A stretch of 64,000 bases of DNA from Woeseia sp. (lineage in GTDB: Bacteria; Pseudomonadota; Gammaproteobacteria; Steroidobacterales; Woeseiaceae): NCBI GenBank assembly GCA_021773015.1, contig JAJFKW010000001.1, forward strand, positions 3,517,305 to 3,581,304. The letters are read 5' to 3'. Shown here piece after piece: positions 44,813 through 52,373 of the stretch. The notes under the pieces are model-generated. The model worked only from the letters and a program-made list of their open reading frames with translations, was not told the DNA's origin and did no database searches. The first letter of the stretch is position 1. Each line of letters begins with the position of its first letter. A program made the translations under genes and the position numbers.

Positions 44813-45373
44813 CTATTTTGACGTTGGCTTATTGATCGCGCGATATAGCCAACCGCGAGCAACTTCCCAGCTTCGTTTGACGGTTGCCGGCGAGACCTCC
44901 AGGATTTCTGCGCACTCATCAATCGTGAGGCCGCCAAAAAATCTCAGCTCAACCAGCCAAGCTCTGTCCGGGTCTGCCTCGGCCAGCCGTTCCAACGCCT
45001 CGTGAATCATCAGCGCATTGGTCGTCGGGCTATCGACTGCGGCGAATATTCCGCTTAACGTGACTTGAATGCCGCCATCTCGTTTAGCGGCATTTCGTTT
45101 GCGCGACTCATCGATGAGTATTTCACGCATAATTCGCGCAGCCATCGCCATGAAGTGCGCGCGGCTTTGCCACTCGATACGATTCATGTCGATCAGGCGC
45201 AAATAAGCCTCGTTAACGAGCGCGCTGGGTTGTAATTCCCCTTGATTTCGTTCGCCAGCCAAATGTCGCGCGGCAATGCCGCGCAGCTCAGAATAGATTT
45301 CCTGCATCAGCTCCGCGCGTGCGATTTCATCTCCAGAATTCCACTGGAGCAATAACTCAGTTACATCTGCCAC
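44813..45373 (-). CDS. ECF sigma factor, kinase-associated type
   Basis: Sigma-70 family extracytoplasmic function factor. Region 2 spans about residues 10-95 (ELMQEIYSELRGIAARHL, LVNEAYLRLID, AHFMAMAARIMREILID), and region 4 about 125-183 (WLVELRFFGGLTIDECAEIL, SPATVKRSWEVARGWLYR). This pattern matches the ECF group found beside Hanks kinases rather than anti-sigma factors, and indeed no anti-sigma gene is present. GTG start with GGATAAGCGC upstream. It is the first gene of a two-gene operon with the kinase. Likely regulated by kinase-dependent phosphorylation; its targets are unknown. Confidence 0.9.
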   Translation of the reverse strand: MADVTELLLQWNSGDEIARAELMQEIYSELRGIAARHLAGERNQGELQPSALVNEAYLRLIDMNRIEWQSRAHFMAMAARIMREILIDESRKRNAAKRDGGIQVTLSGIFAAVDSPTTNALMIHEALERLAEADPDRAWLVELRFFGGLTIDECAEILEVSPATVKRSWEVARGWLYRAINKPTSK

Positions 45374-45516
45374 GCGCTTATCCGTCGATTATTATTCATG
45401 CGTGTTCCGGCCCCAACCGGAATTCACTAATAGTAACAAATACTTGGTGCTTTATTCTCGCCGAAGCTCGTTTCGTCGGGCGAACTGAGCGCCCTCGCAA
45501 ATATCTGCCAAGGCAT

Positions 45517-45615
45517 ATGTATTTTTTTGATATGCAGACCATCTTGTTTATTTTGCCACCTGCAGCCATAGTCTCGTCCATAATTGGAATCTTAGTATCT
45601 CAGTATCGGGACTGA
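45517..45615 (+). CDS. Possible 32-residue membrane peptide
   Basis: A short frame with AAGGCAT directly before the ATG encodes one hydrophobic helix (TILFILPPAAIVSSIIGILV) and ends SQYRD. It stops 9 bases before the hisN-like gene and could be its leader or a small membrane protein. Hydrophobic short frames arise by chance, so this is tentative. Confidence 0.3.
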   Translation: MYFFDMQTILFILPPAAIVSSIIGILVSQYRD

Positions 45616-45624
45616 AGTCGATCC

Positions 45625-46395
45625 ATGTCACCAGAATTGGAAATCGCTCTAGAGGCAGCACACAGGGCGGCTGAGATCAGTCGCCGGTTTTACCGCGGGA
45701 ATTTCACTGTAACCACGAAAGCGGACAGAACGCCGGTGACGCAAGCTGACGTCGAATGTGAGCATGCGATTCGCGAAACCATACTCAGGGCATTTCCTGA
45801 TCACGGCTTTTTCGGCGAAGAGACCGGCAAAACACGCTCGGACGCAGAATATCTTTGGTTGGTTGATCCCATCGACGGTACCAAAGGCTTCGTTCGTCAA
45901 TATCCCTTTTTTTCAACCCAGATAGCGTTGATGTCTCGAGGCGACATCATTCTCGGCGTATCGAGTGGCACGATGTTTGATGAAATCGCCTGGGCGGAGC
46001 GCGGCAAGGGCGCGTGGCTCAACGATGAAAGGCTGAGCGTCAGTAAGACCGAAGATCTTGGCGACGCCGCGCTCTCCACCGGTAATCTAAAATCTTTGGC
46101 CGCAGGCGATGGCTGGGCGAAGCTCGGCGAATGCGTTGCCGAGGTTGACAGGATTCGTGGCTACGGTGACTTTTATCACTACCACTTGCTCGCGGCTGGA
46201 AAGGTAGACGCTGTCGTTGAATCGGACGTGAATATTCTCGACATTGCCGCGCTGTCCATCATCGTGACTGAGGCCGGTGGAATATTTACCGATCTGAATG
46301 GGGAGAAACCGGGCATCGATACACGCTCAGTGCTGGCGACGAATGCAGCGCTTCATGACGATTTATTGACGCGATTGCGCGGCTACGTAGTCTGA
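45625..46395 (+). CDS. Inositol monophosphatase family, HisN-type histidinol phosphatase
   Basis: Lithium-sensitive Mg-dependent phosphatase fold. Metal ligands are in FFGEETG, WLVDPIDGTKGFV (DPIDGT) and the late Asp in VNILDIAALSIIVTEAGG. The YGDFYHYHLLAAG segment matches HisN histidinol-phosphatases better than SuhB or CysQ. Length 256 is typical. It shares one base with the next gene (stop TGA and start ATG as TGATG), implying coupled translation. No his operon is near, so a role on inositol phosphate or another small phosphate ester is possible. Confidence 0.85.
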   Translation: MSPELEIALEAAHRAAEISRRFYRGNFTVTTKADRTPVTQADVECEHAIRETILRAFPDHGFFGEETGKTRSDAEYLWLVDPIDGTKGFVRQYPFFSTQIALMSRGDIILGVSSGTMFDEIAWAERGKGAWLNDERLSVSKTEDLGDAALSTGNLKSLAAGDGWAKLGECVAEVDRIRGYGDFYHYHLLAAGKVDAVVESDVNILDIAALSIIVTEAGGIFTDLNGEKPGIDTRSVLATNAALHDDLLTRLRGYVV

Positions 46396-47186
46396 TGCGG
46401 CTACAAGTTTTTCATATTGACGCTTTTACTGATCGCCGGTTTGCCGGCAATCCGGCAGCGGTAATTTTGCTCGATGGCTGGCTAGACGAATCGCTAATGC
46501 AGTCTATCGCCGCCGAGATCAATTTGTCTGAGACAACATTTGTGGTGCGCGATCAAAATGACTCAAGGAGATTTTCGATTCGATGGTTTACGCCGAAAAT
46601 TGAGGTGCCGCTTTGCGGTCACGCAACGTTGGCGGCGGCATTCGTAATTGACGATATGGCAGAGCAGCGTAACTGGCCAATCACGTTCGAATCCGCAAGC
46701 GGCGCGCTGAAAGTTGACCATCACGCCGATAGCTACGTGCTCGACTTTCCCGCGATTTTTTCTGAGACTTCAGAAACTCCCGATGGTCTGCCCGATATTC
46801 TGGGTTGTGAGATTGCCGAATGCCTGCACGGCAATGATTTTTGTCTTGCAGTCATCGATAGCGAAGAAACTCTCGCGAATCTAAAGCCAGATTTTAGCAA
46901 GATGCAGCGAGCAATTCCTTACGGCGTTATCGTGACGGCGCCCGGTCGCGACGTGGATTTCGTTTCGCGATTTTTTGCACCTGCGTTAGGTTTGGATGAA
47001 GATCCGGTGACCGGTTCGGCACACTGCCTATTGATGACGTATTGGTCAAAGCGTATTGGACGATTGGCGTTGTCCGCACGTCAGCTGTCTCAACGTGGTG
47101 GCGATCTACACTGTGAGCTGGTTGACGACCGTGTGCTACTAAAGGGCACCGCTGTTGCTTTTAGTAGTGGCACGATTGAAATCTAG
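46395..47186 (+). CDS. PhzF-family isomerase-like protein
   Basis: Diaminopimelate-epimerase-fold protein of the PhzF family. The N-terminus [20 protein letters not shown], the catalytic Glu in [21 protein letters not shown] and the C-terminal [11 protein letters not shown] are the family signatures. PhzF itself isomerises a phenazine precursor, but no phenazine genes are here and most bacterial homologues have unknown substrates. 263 residues. Overlaps the hisN-like gene by one base and is followed 26 bases later by ppa. Confidence 0.9.
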   Translation: MRLQVFHIDAFTDRRFAGNPAAVILLDGWLDESLMQSIAAEINLSETTFVVRDQNDSRRFSIRWFTPKIEVPLCGHATLAAAFVIDDMAEQRNWPITFESASGALKVDHHADSYVLDFPAIFSETSETPDGLPDILGCEIAECLHGNDFCLAVIDSEETLANLKPDFSKMQRAIPYGVIVTAPGRDVDFVSRFFAPALGLDEDPVTGSAHCLLMTYWSKRIGRLALSARQLSQRGGDLHCELVDDRVLLKGTAVAFSSGTIEI

Positions 47187-47212
47187 CGAACATTCGAAAG
47201 ACGGGAATCAAG

Positions 47213-47743
47213 ATGCGTATTGATGCGATACAAATTGGCTACAATCCACCCGATGACGTCAACGTCATCATTGAGGTGCCGCTCGGTGGCCAGCCGATCA
47301 AATATGAGTTAGATAAGGAATCTGGAACGCTGGTCGTCGATCGTTTCCTGTACACACCAATGTCCTATCCCGGTAACTATGGATTTGTGCCGCATACGCT
47401 TTCGGAGGACGGCGACCCGATCGACGTACTTGTATGCAATACACGCCAATTGGTGCCTGGCTGCGTCATAAATGTGCGACCGATCGGCGTATTGGTGATG
47501 GAGGACAATGCTGGTCAGGACGAAAAAATCATTGCCGTTCCATCGCACAAGCTTACTCGTCGATATGACGACATTCATAACTATGCTGATATGCCGGAAA
47601 TTACGCTGCAGCAGATTGAACACTTTTTTGAACATTACAAAGATCTCGAACCTGGAAAATGGGTGAAGATTGGTGATTGGCGAGATACCGCTGAGGCAGC
47701 GCGGTTGATTCAGGAAGCTATCGCGCGAGCAGGCGATAAGTAA
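47213..47743 (+). CDS. ppa: Inorganic pyrophosphatase
   Basis: Family I soluble pyrophosphatase that pulls biosynthetic reactions forward by hydrolysing PPi. Active-site features: [25 protein letters not shown], the signature DGDPIDVLV, and KIIAVPSHK. 176 residues, the normal E. coli-type length. GGGAATCAAG precedes the ATG. It sits 3 bases before yjjX, so the two are very likely co-transcribed. Confidence 0.96.
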   Translation: MRIDAIQIGYNPPDDVNVIIEVPLGGQPIKYELDKESGTLVVDRFLYTPMSYPGNYGFVPHTLSEDGDPIDVLVCNTRQLVPGCVINVRPIGVLVMEDNAGQDEKIIAVPSHKLTRRYDDIHNYADMPEITLQQIEHFFEHYKDLEPGKWVKIGDWRDTAEAARLIQEAIARAGDK

Positions 47744-47746
47744 ACG

Positions 47747-48277
47747 ATGAAAGTCGTCATCGCATCGCGAAATCCGGTGAAAATTCGCGCGGTGGAAGAG
47801 GCGTTCTCCATCCAGTTTCCTAACGACCGTCTGCAGACTGTTGGCTGTGACGTAGCCTCCGGCGTCAGTGATCAGCCGATGTCTGATAAGGAGACTCGCC
47901 AAGGCGCGCGAAATCGCGCACAGCAAGCTTGCAACAATCACCCAGACGCGGATTACTGGGTGGGCCTGGAAGGCGGGCTTGATGTCTTCGATGATCAGCT
48001 GATGGCTTATGCATGGATGTCAATCAAATGTGCCGACGGCAGGAGTAGTGATGCGCGGAGCGTGACGTTGCCGCTGCCACCTGCCGTTAAGGTGTTGGTC
48101 GATCAGGGCCTGGAATTGGGCGACGCAAACGACCGAGTTTTTTCTACCGAGAACAGCAAACAAAAAGGCGGTGCATATGGTTTGCTAACGGATGGAATGT
48201 ACACGCGTGAAAGCGTCTACAACCAGACGTTGGTTATCGCTTTGGTTCCATTCGTCAATGCGCTTTATGCTGACTGA
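47747..48277 (+). CDS. yjjX: Inosine/xanthosine triphosphatase YjjX
   Basis: Cleans the nucleotide pool by hydrolysing ITP and XTP. The N-terminus VVIASRNPVKIRAVEEAF, then ASGVSDQPMSDKETRQGARNRA (signature SDQPMSDKET) and YWVGLEGG with the acidic metal ligands are typical, as is the C-terminal KGGAYGLLTDG. 176 residues. Pyrophosphate-forming reactions and this enzyme are near neighbours functionally, and the two genes are only 3 bases apart. Confidence 0.93.
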   Translation: MKVVIASRNPVKIRAVEEAFSIQFPNDRLQTVGCDVASGVSDQPMSDKETRQGARNRAQQACNNHPDADYWVGLEGGLDVFDDQLMAYAWMSIKCADGRSSDARSVTLPLPPAVKVLVDQGLELGDANDRVFSTENSKQKGGAYGLLTDGMYTRESVYNQTLVIALVPFVNALYAD

Positions 48278-48318
48278 TATGTCGACGTATGGTGTCGTAC
48301 TTCGTGCCTGGGCGGGAG

Positions 48319-49086
48319 TTAACGCAAGTTGATTTCTTGTGCTGTGGTGTCGCCGATAATCACATACTTGAGGTTCTTTGGGATGTGCGCTTGTTTTTCA
48401 CTCTCGGGAATTCTACCGCCCATTATCTCAGCATACTTTTGCGGATATAGCGGCGAACGATCTGGCTCGGCGTAGCCCAGCGGAAATTCAGGAAACCCGT
48501 CCGCTGGATGGTACTTATCGCTGGCCCCTAACGTGTGCAAAAATTCGTGAGCGATCACAACATTGTTGATGCCCGCGAGTTGACGACTCGCAAATGCATT
48601 GACGACTCCCACCATGCCTTTTTGTAAGCCGACGGAATTTTCTAGCGTTATTTCGTTGCTTGGCGTGTGGTACCGCACAAAAATTCGGACGTCAGGTGCC
48701 GGATGGTCCTGGCTACTTGCGACGTCGCTGGCCCACCAACGCATTTGCATGCTCCACCACATGACTTTGAATACCGAGGGCGAACTTCCCAGCGTTGGTG
48801 GTTGTTCGTCGATTTCCGTTCCCAACTCCATGCGAACGGGTTTCGCCAGCCCGTGACCATAACGGCTGGCTTCGCGCTCCAAGAAATCCTCAATCCCGTG
48901 AAAATGTCGCAGCTCTAGAGATTGGATATAGTTGCTGGACGTCGTGCTGCTATCTGCGTTGATCGGGTAGATCTTTACGTAGACGCTGTCGTTCCAGTCA
49001 GTGCTGCGCGACTGGGTTAGCCACGTATTCAGCGAAACAATAACCAGGACCAGCAATAAAATCGCGATGCGAATTTTCTTGAACAT
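48319..49086 (-). CDS. Membrane-anchored HExxH metalloprotease-like protein
   Basis: I do not recognise a named family. One N-terminal membrane segment (about residues 6-24, RIAILLLVLVIVSLNTWL) anchors a roughly 230-residue periplasmic domain. The motif HEFLHTLGASDKYH near residue 190 has the zincin signature HExxH followed by GxxD, as in metzincin-like peptidases where the third ligand follows closely. The remainder is rich in Trp and Met around MWWSMQMRWWASD. ATG start, no strong ribosome binding site. It is separated from the amidase gene by 99 bases on the same strand. Confidence 0.7.
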   Translation of the reverse strand: MFKKIRIAILLLVLVIVSLNTWLTQSRSTDWNDSVYVKIYPINADSSTTSSNYIQSLELRHFHGIEDFLEREASRYGHGLAKPVRMELGTEIDEQPPTLGSSPSVFKVMWWSMQMRWWASDVASSQDHPAPDVRIFVRYHTPSNEITLENSVGLQKGMVGVVNAFASRQLAGINNVVIAHEFLHTLGASDKYHPADGFPEFPLGYAEPDRSPLYPQKYAEIMGGRIPESEKQAHIPKNLKYVIIGDTTAQEINLR

Positions 49087-49185
49087 AGGGCCGAGCCGAC
49101 GAATTAATCAACAATCGGGCAATTTATCGCCGATCAGTCCGGCTTCGCCAGTGACTAGGTCCCAAATTGCTCGTTCGGACGCCTT

Positions 49186-50757
49186 CTATTGTAACGAATC
49201 GTAGTTGGGCGCTCGCCGTATCTTGCTTGCCTGCTCGAACGCATACGCCATTTCGATAAGCTGTTTTTCGCTAAAATTGCCGGCAAAAAATGACACGCCG
49301 ACCGGCAATCCTTGAACGAAGCCCGCAGGTACCGTGATGCTGGCATAACCGGATACCGCCGCGAACGACGAACTGCTAAGACCGAATGAATCGCCGTTGA
49401 TATGGTCAGTCAACCAGGCGGGGCCATTCGTTGGGGCAAGCATTGCATCCAAATCGTGGGCGTCGATGGCCGTGTTAATCGCGTTTTGAGATATTCGTTT
49501 GCTGTCTGCGAGCGCCGTCAAATAAGCAGGATCGATCAGATCACCTTTTGGTATGGCACTCTCCATCCTGTCCTGACCGAAAAACGGCATTACCCGTTCG
49601 GCATTTTGCTGATTGAAATCGATGACATCTTGCAGCGTTCGTAGACCTGTATCGGTCTCCTGGAGATATACGCCCAGTTCTGCTTTGAATTCGTAAATCA
49701 ATACTTCCCGTTCCGCTTCTCCCATTCCTTCTGTCGCCAATTCAATCGGGTCGACGATGATGGCGCCCTGGGACTCAAGAATTTCAATTGCGGCACTCAG
49801 TACCGCTTCGACTTTGGGGATTTCACCAGCCCCATAATGGGTCCGTACAATACCTATACGTTTACCCTTTAAGCCGTCAGTCGAGAGCGCGGCTGCGTAG
49901 TCTGGAATGCTTGCTGGGCGACCCGGCGACGCCACGTCACGGTGATCTTCTGCGGCCATTGCGGTGAGCATAATCGCCGCATCCTTAACTGTACGAGCCA
50001 TCGGACCGGCGGTGTCCTGGCTGTGTCCTATTGGAATGATGCCGTCCCTGCTGACCAGGCCCAGGCTCGGTTTGATGCCAACAACACCATTGATTCCAGC
50101 AGGACACACGACTGACCCGTCTGTCTCAGTGCCGACTGCCAAGACCGTCAGGTTTGCCGAAACAGCAACCGCCGAGCCACTCGAAGATCCACACGGATTG
50201 CGCCGCGGATCGTAAGCGTTTCGCGTCTGACCACCGATGCTGCTCCAACCGCTTGACGAATGCCGTGATCGAAAGTTGGCCCATTCGCTGAGATTTGCCT
50301 TGCCAAGGATAATCGCTCCCGCTTCTCGCAAACGTGCAACCAGAAAAGCATCGTCCTTCGCAATATGATCGGCGAGAGCGAGCGAACCGGCGGTCGTGTG
50401 CATTCGATCTCCCGTATCGATGTTCGCTTTCAAAACTACCGGAATGCCGTGCAAGTCGCTGCGCGGTCCACTTTTCGCGCGCTCTTCATCTAGCGCTAGC
50501 GCAATATCCAAGGCATCTGGATTGAGTTCGATGATCGCGTTCAATTGCGGGCCGGCATCGTCGATGCGTTGTATTTCGGCGAGGTAAAATTCGACGATCT
50601 TCGATGCACTTAGCTCGCCACCTTGCATTGCTTGTTGTAGTGCGGAAATATCGTATTCGCTCAAGTCAACCGAATGGGTTTCTGCATCCGCGGTATCTTG
50701 GCCTTTGCAGGCGCCCTGTGTCAGCAGAAACAGGGACAAGAGGACCAGTCGTTTCAT
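49186..50757 (-). CDS. Amidase-signature lipoprotein
   Basis: Amidase of the Ser-Ser-Lys family with a lipoprotein signal: lipobox TQGAC, Cys17. Catalytic Lys110 is in VVLKANIDT, the cis-Ser in NPCGSSSGSA (about 191-193), and the nucleophile Ser215 in GTETDGSVV, with VGIKPSLGLVSRDGIIPI following. Length 523 is usual for secreted members. GGAGATATTTAG precedes the ATG. Substrates of exported members are varied amides and are not predictable. It is followed on the same strand by the zincin. Confidence 0.9.
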   Translation of the reverse strand: MKRLVLLSLFLLTQGACKGQDTADAETHSVDLSEYDISALQQAMQGGELSASKIVEFYLAEIQRIDDAGPQLNAIIELNPDALDIALALDEERAKSGPRSDLHGIPVVLKANIDTGDRMHTTAGSLALADHIAKDDAFLVARLREAGAIILGKANLSEWANFRSRHSSSGWSSIGGQTRNAYDPRRNPCGSSSGSAVAVSANLTVLAVGTETDGSVVCPAGINGVVGIKPSLGLVSRDGIIPIGHSQDTAGPMARTVKDAAIMLTAMAAEDHRDVASPGRPASIPDYAAALSTDGLKGKRIGIVRTHYGAGEIPKVEAVLSAAIEILESQGAIIVDPIELATEGMGEAEREVLIYEFKAELGVYLQETDTGLRTLQDVIDFNQQNAERVMPFFGQDRMESAIPKGDLIDPAYLTALADSKRISQNAINTAIDAHDLDAMLAPTNGPAWLTDHINGDSFGLSSSSFAAVSGYASITVPAGFVQGLPVGVSFFAGNFSEKQLIEMAYAFEQASKIRRAPNYDSLQ

Positions 50758-50890
50758 CTAAATATCTCCAGCTCCAACGTGGTTGGACAGTCTGATGAGA
50801 TGACGACACTAGGCCGCCTCTACGCTAAATGCAATTGTGATCCGCTATGCCGCAAAGAGCAGCGGCTAATCCAAAAAAAATCTGGCAATA

Positions 50891-50926
50891 AATTCGGCAA
50901 CCAATTCGGCGAACTATTCGGCGACT
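50891..50926. repeat. Three imperfect 12-base tandem repeats
   Basis: AATTCGGCAACC, AATTCGGCGAAC and TATTCGGCGACT lie end to end across the stop codon of the methyltransferase gene. The array is short and the copies differ at one to three positions; it may have shifted the 3' end of that gene. Confidence 0.5.
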
Positions 50927-51723
50927 ACATTAGGCTTGACAAAGCGCAGTACGAATCGATCCGTCTTTCCGCGCACCGCAGGGTCCGCCATATGTTTGCT
51001 GTAATCGTCGCTCAAATTTCTCAAAGTATCGCTTTTTTCTTCGAGCACGAATCCCGCGGCCTCCAAGTCGGCGATAACGATCGCTGGATCGATTCGATGC
51101 AGGGTTCCCCCGGTTTCTCGCGACGAACCAGCGTCGGCAAAATGGTCAACCACGCCCAATATCCCGCCGGGCTTCAATCCTCGATAAAGCTCTGCCAATA
51201 GCTTGGGGCCGTCAATCTTTGGCCAGCCATTTTTTACGTCAACATAAAATATGTCATGAAATGCGAGAATCATTAAGGCGGCATCGTATGCATCGGCATC
51301 CAACTTCATTTCATTGTTTTCGGCCATTAGGATTTGCACATTCTGCAATCGGTCGCCGCCGTAGCGGGTGATCACTTCGTCGCCGACAAACTCTGCGTAA
51401 GTTTCGTTACTGTGCGCTGTAACCCGACCCGTGTCGCCCACGACATAGGAGACCAACTCGCTGTAGTAGCCGCCACCGGAAAAAAGGTCGAGTACCTGCA
51501 TTCCGGGGTCGATGTTGAAAAACTCAAGGACCTTGTCCGGCTTGCGATTCGGATCGCGTTCTCGGTCGGCCTGGGAACGTGCGGTATTTGCAACTGCGCT
51601 GGCGTAAATTGATTCCTTACTGTCGACAGATTCGGCCTGGGCAACTTTGGACGCCTCTTTTTCGTTTTGATCGCAGCCTGCCGTCAACAAAACTGCGGCA
51701 AGAAGCGCGACTGCTGTTTTCAT
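50914..51723 (-). CDS. Class I methyltransferase-like lipoprotein
   Basis: Starts MKTAVALLAAVLLTAGC, a clear lipoprotein signal with lipobox LTAGC (Cys17), so the protein should be exported. The body is a Rossmann-like methyltransferase: motif I VLDLFSGGGYYSELV, an acidic loop DADAYDAALMILAF, and GGILGVVDHFAD. I chose the ATG at 51721-51723; upstream in-frame starts would bury the signal. SAM is not known to be supplied to the periplasm, so either the family has another ligand or the signal is misread. Followed upstream by a strong terminator. Confidence 0.8.
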   Translation of the reverse strand: MKTAVALLAAVLLTAGCDQNEKEASKVAQAESVDSKESIYASAVANTARSQADRERDPNRKPDKVLEFFNIDPGMQVLDLFSGGGYYSELVSYVVGDTGRVTAHSNETYAEFVGDEVITRYGGDRLQNVQILMAENNEMKLDADAYDAALMILAFHDIFYVDVKNGWPKIDGPKLLAELYRGLKPGGILGVVDHFADAGSSRETGGTLHRIDPAIVIADLEAAGFVLEEKSDTLRNLSDDYSKHMADPAVRGKTDRFVLRFVKPNVVAE

Positions 51724-51884
51724 AAGAATTCCAGTGTGTATTTCGATGGGTTCTATAGACTCAAGAATGCGCCCAAAGTGCCGTAGCTCGCTAGACAAGA
51801 TGTTCATAACGCTCCTAATCACCATTGGCGGCTTTCAAATTTTCGGGAAAGCTGCAATTCGCGCGTATATTCGCGGCAATAAAA

Positions 51885-51905
51885 AGCCCCGCGGAGAGCG
51901 GGGCT
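51885..51905 (-). terminator. Intrinsic terminator, leftward
   Basis: Arms AGCCCCGC and GCGGGGCT (51885-51892, 51898-51905) form a perfect 8-bp GC-rich stem with a 5-base loop; read leftward it is followed by TTTTTATT. This is a textbook rho-independent terminator for a leftward transcript. It lies about 470 bases past the stop of the propeller/amidohydrolase gene. Confidence 0.85.
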
Positions 51906-52373
51906 AATGACTCTTTTTATTATAAAGAGGTAACTGTTTGTTCGGTGACCAGATACAGACATTATTATTATTGTTGGATCTGGATCTAGTAATTTTTTTA
52001 ATTACTTTCTTCTGGCGTCTAAATCCTGTTTGTATCGATTTTCCGGTTTCCGAGTCCAGTTACACTTCGCTTGGGCAGGGTATAAAAAGCAATTCCTATG
52101 CCAGGACCCCAAATTGGTAATGTTTTCATGGGTATAGGGTATAGAGTTGCAGGTCACTGAGAGAATTAGCATTCAACCTGTAAAAAATTCCGACAATTTG
52201 TGCGTTTGCACATCAAGCGAGTTAAAAACAATACTCTATAAGTGGTTGAACTTAATCAATTTTAGGAAAAATGGCTGATGACCTCAAGGAAAGTGCACCG
52301 CGCGTCGGCCAAATTTGAAGTCTAATTATCGGTGCGCACGTTTGCAGTCCAAAATATTGCTCAATATGTCAAA
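51906..52373. other. AT-rich intergenic region, possible leftward ncRNA
   Basis: About 470 bases, visibly richer in A and T than the flanking genes (runs such as ATTATTATTATTG). It ends on the left at a strong leftward terminator, too far from the upstream gene to be its natural end. A TATAGAGT box near 52230-52240 read leftward could serve a promoter. No frame in it looks protein-like. A separate small RNA is possible but unproven. Confidence 0.35.

Noticed and set aside
51938-52120. 60-residue rightward frame in the same gap
   Set aside because: Composition is a Leu/Ile run from AT-rich sequence with no start signal.
52019-52129. 36-residue leftward frame starting MKTLPIWGPG
   Set aside because: No ribosome binding site and no domain; it lies in an AT-rich gap where short frames are expected.
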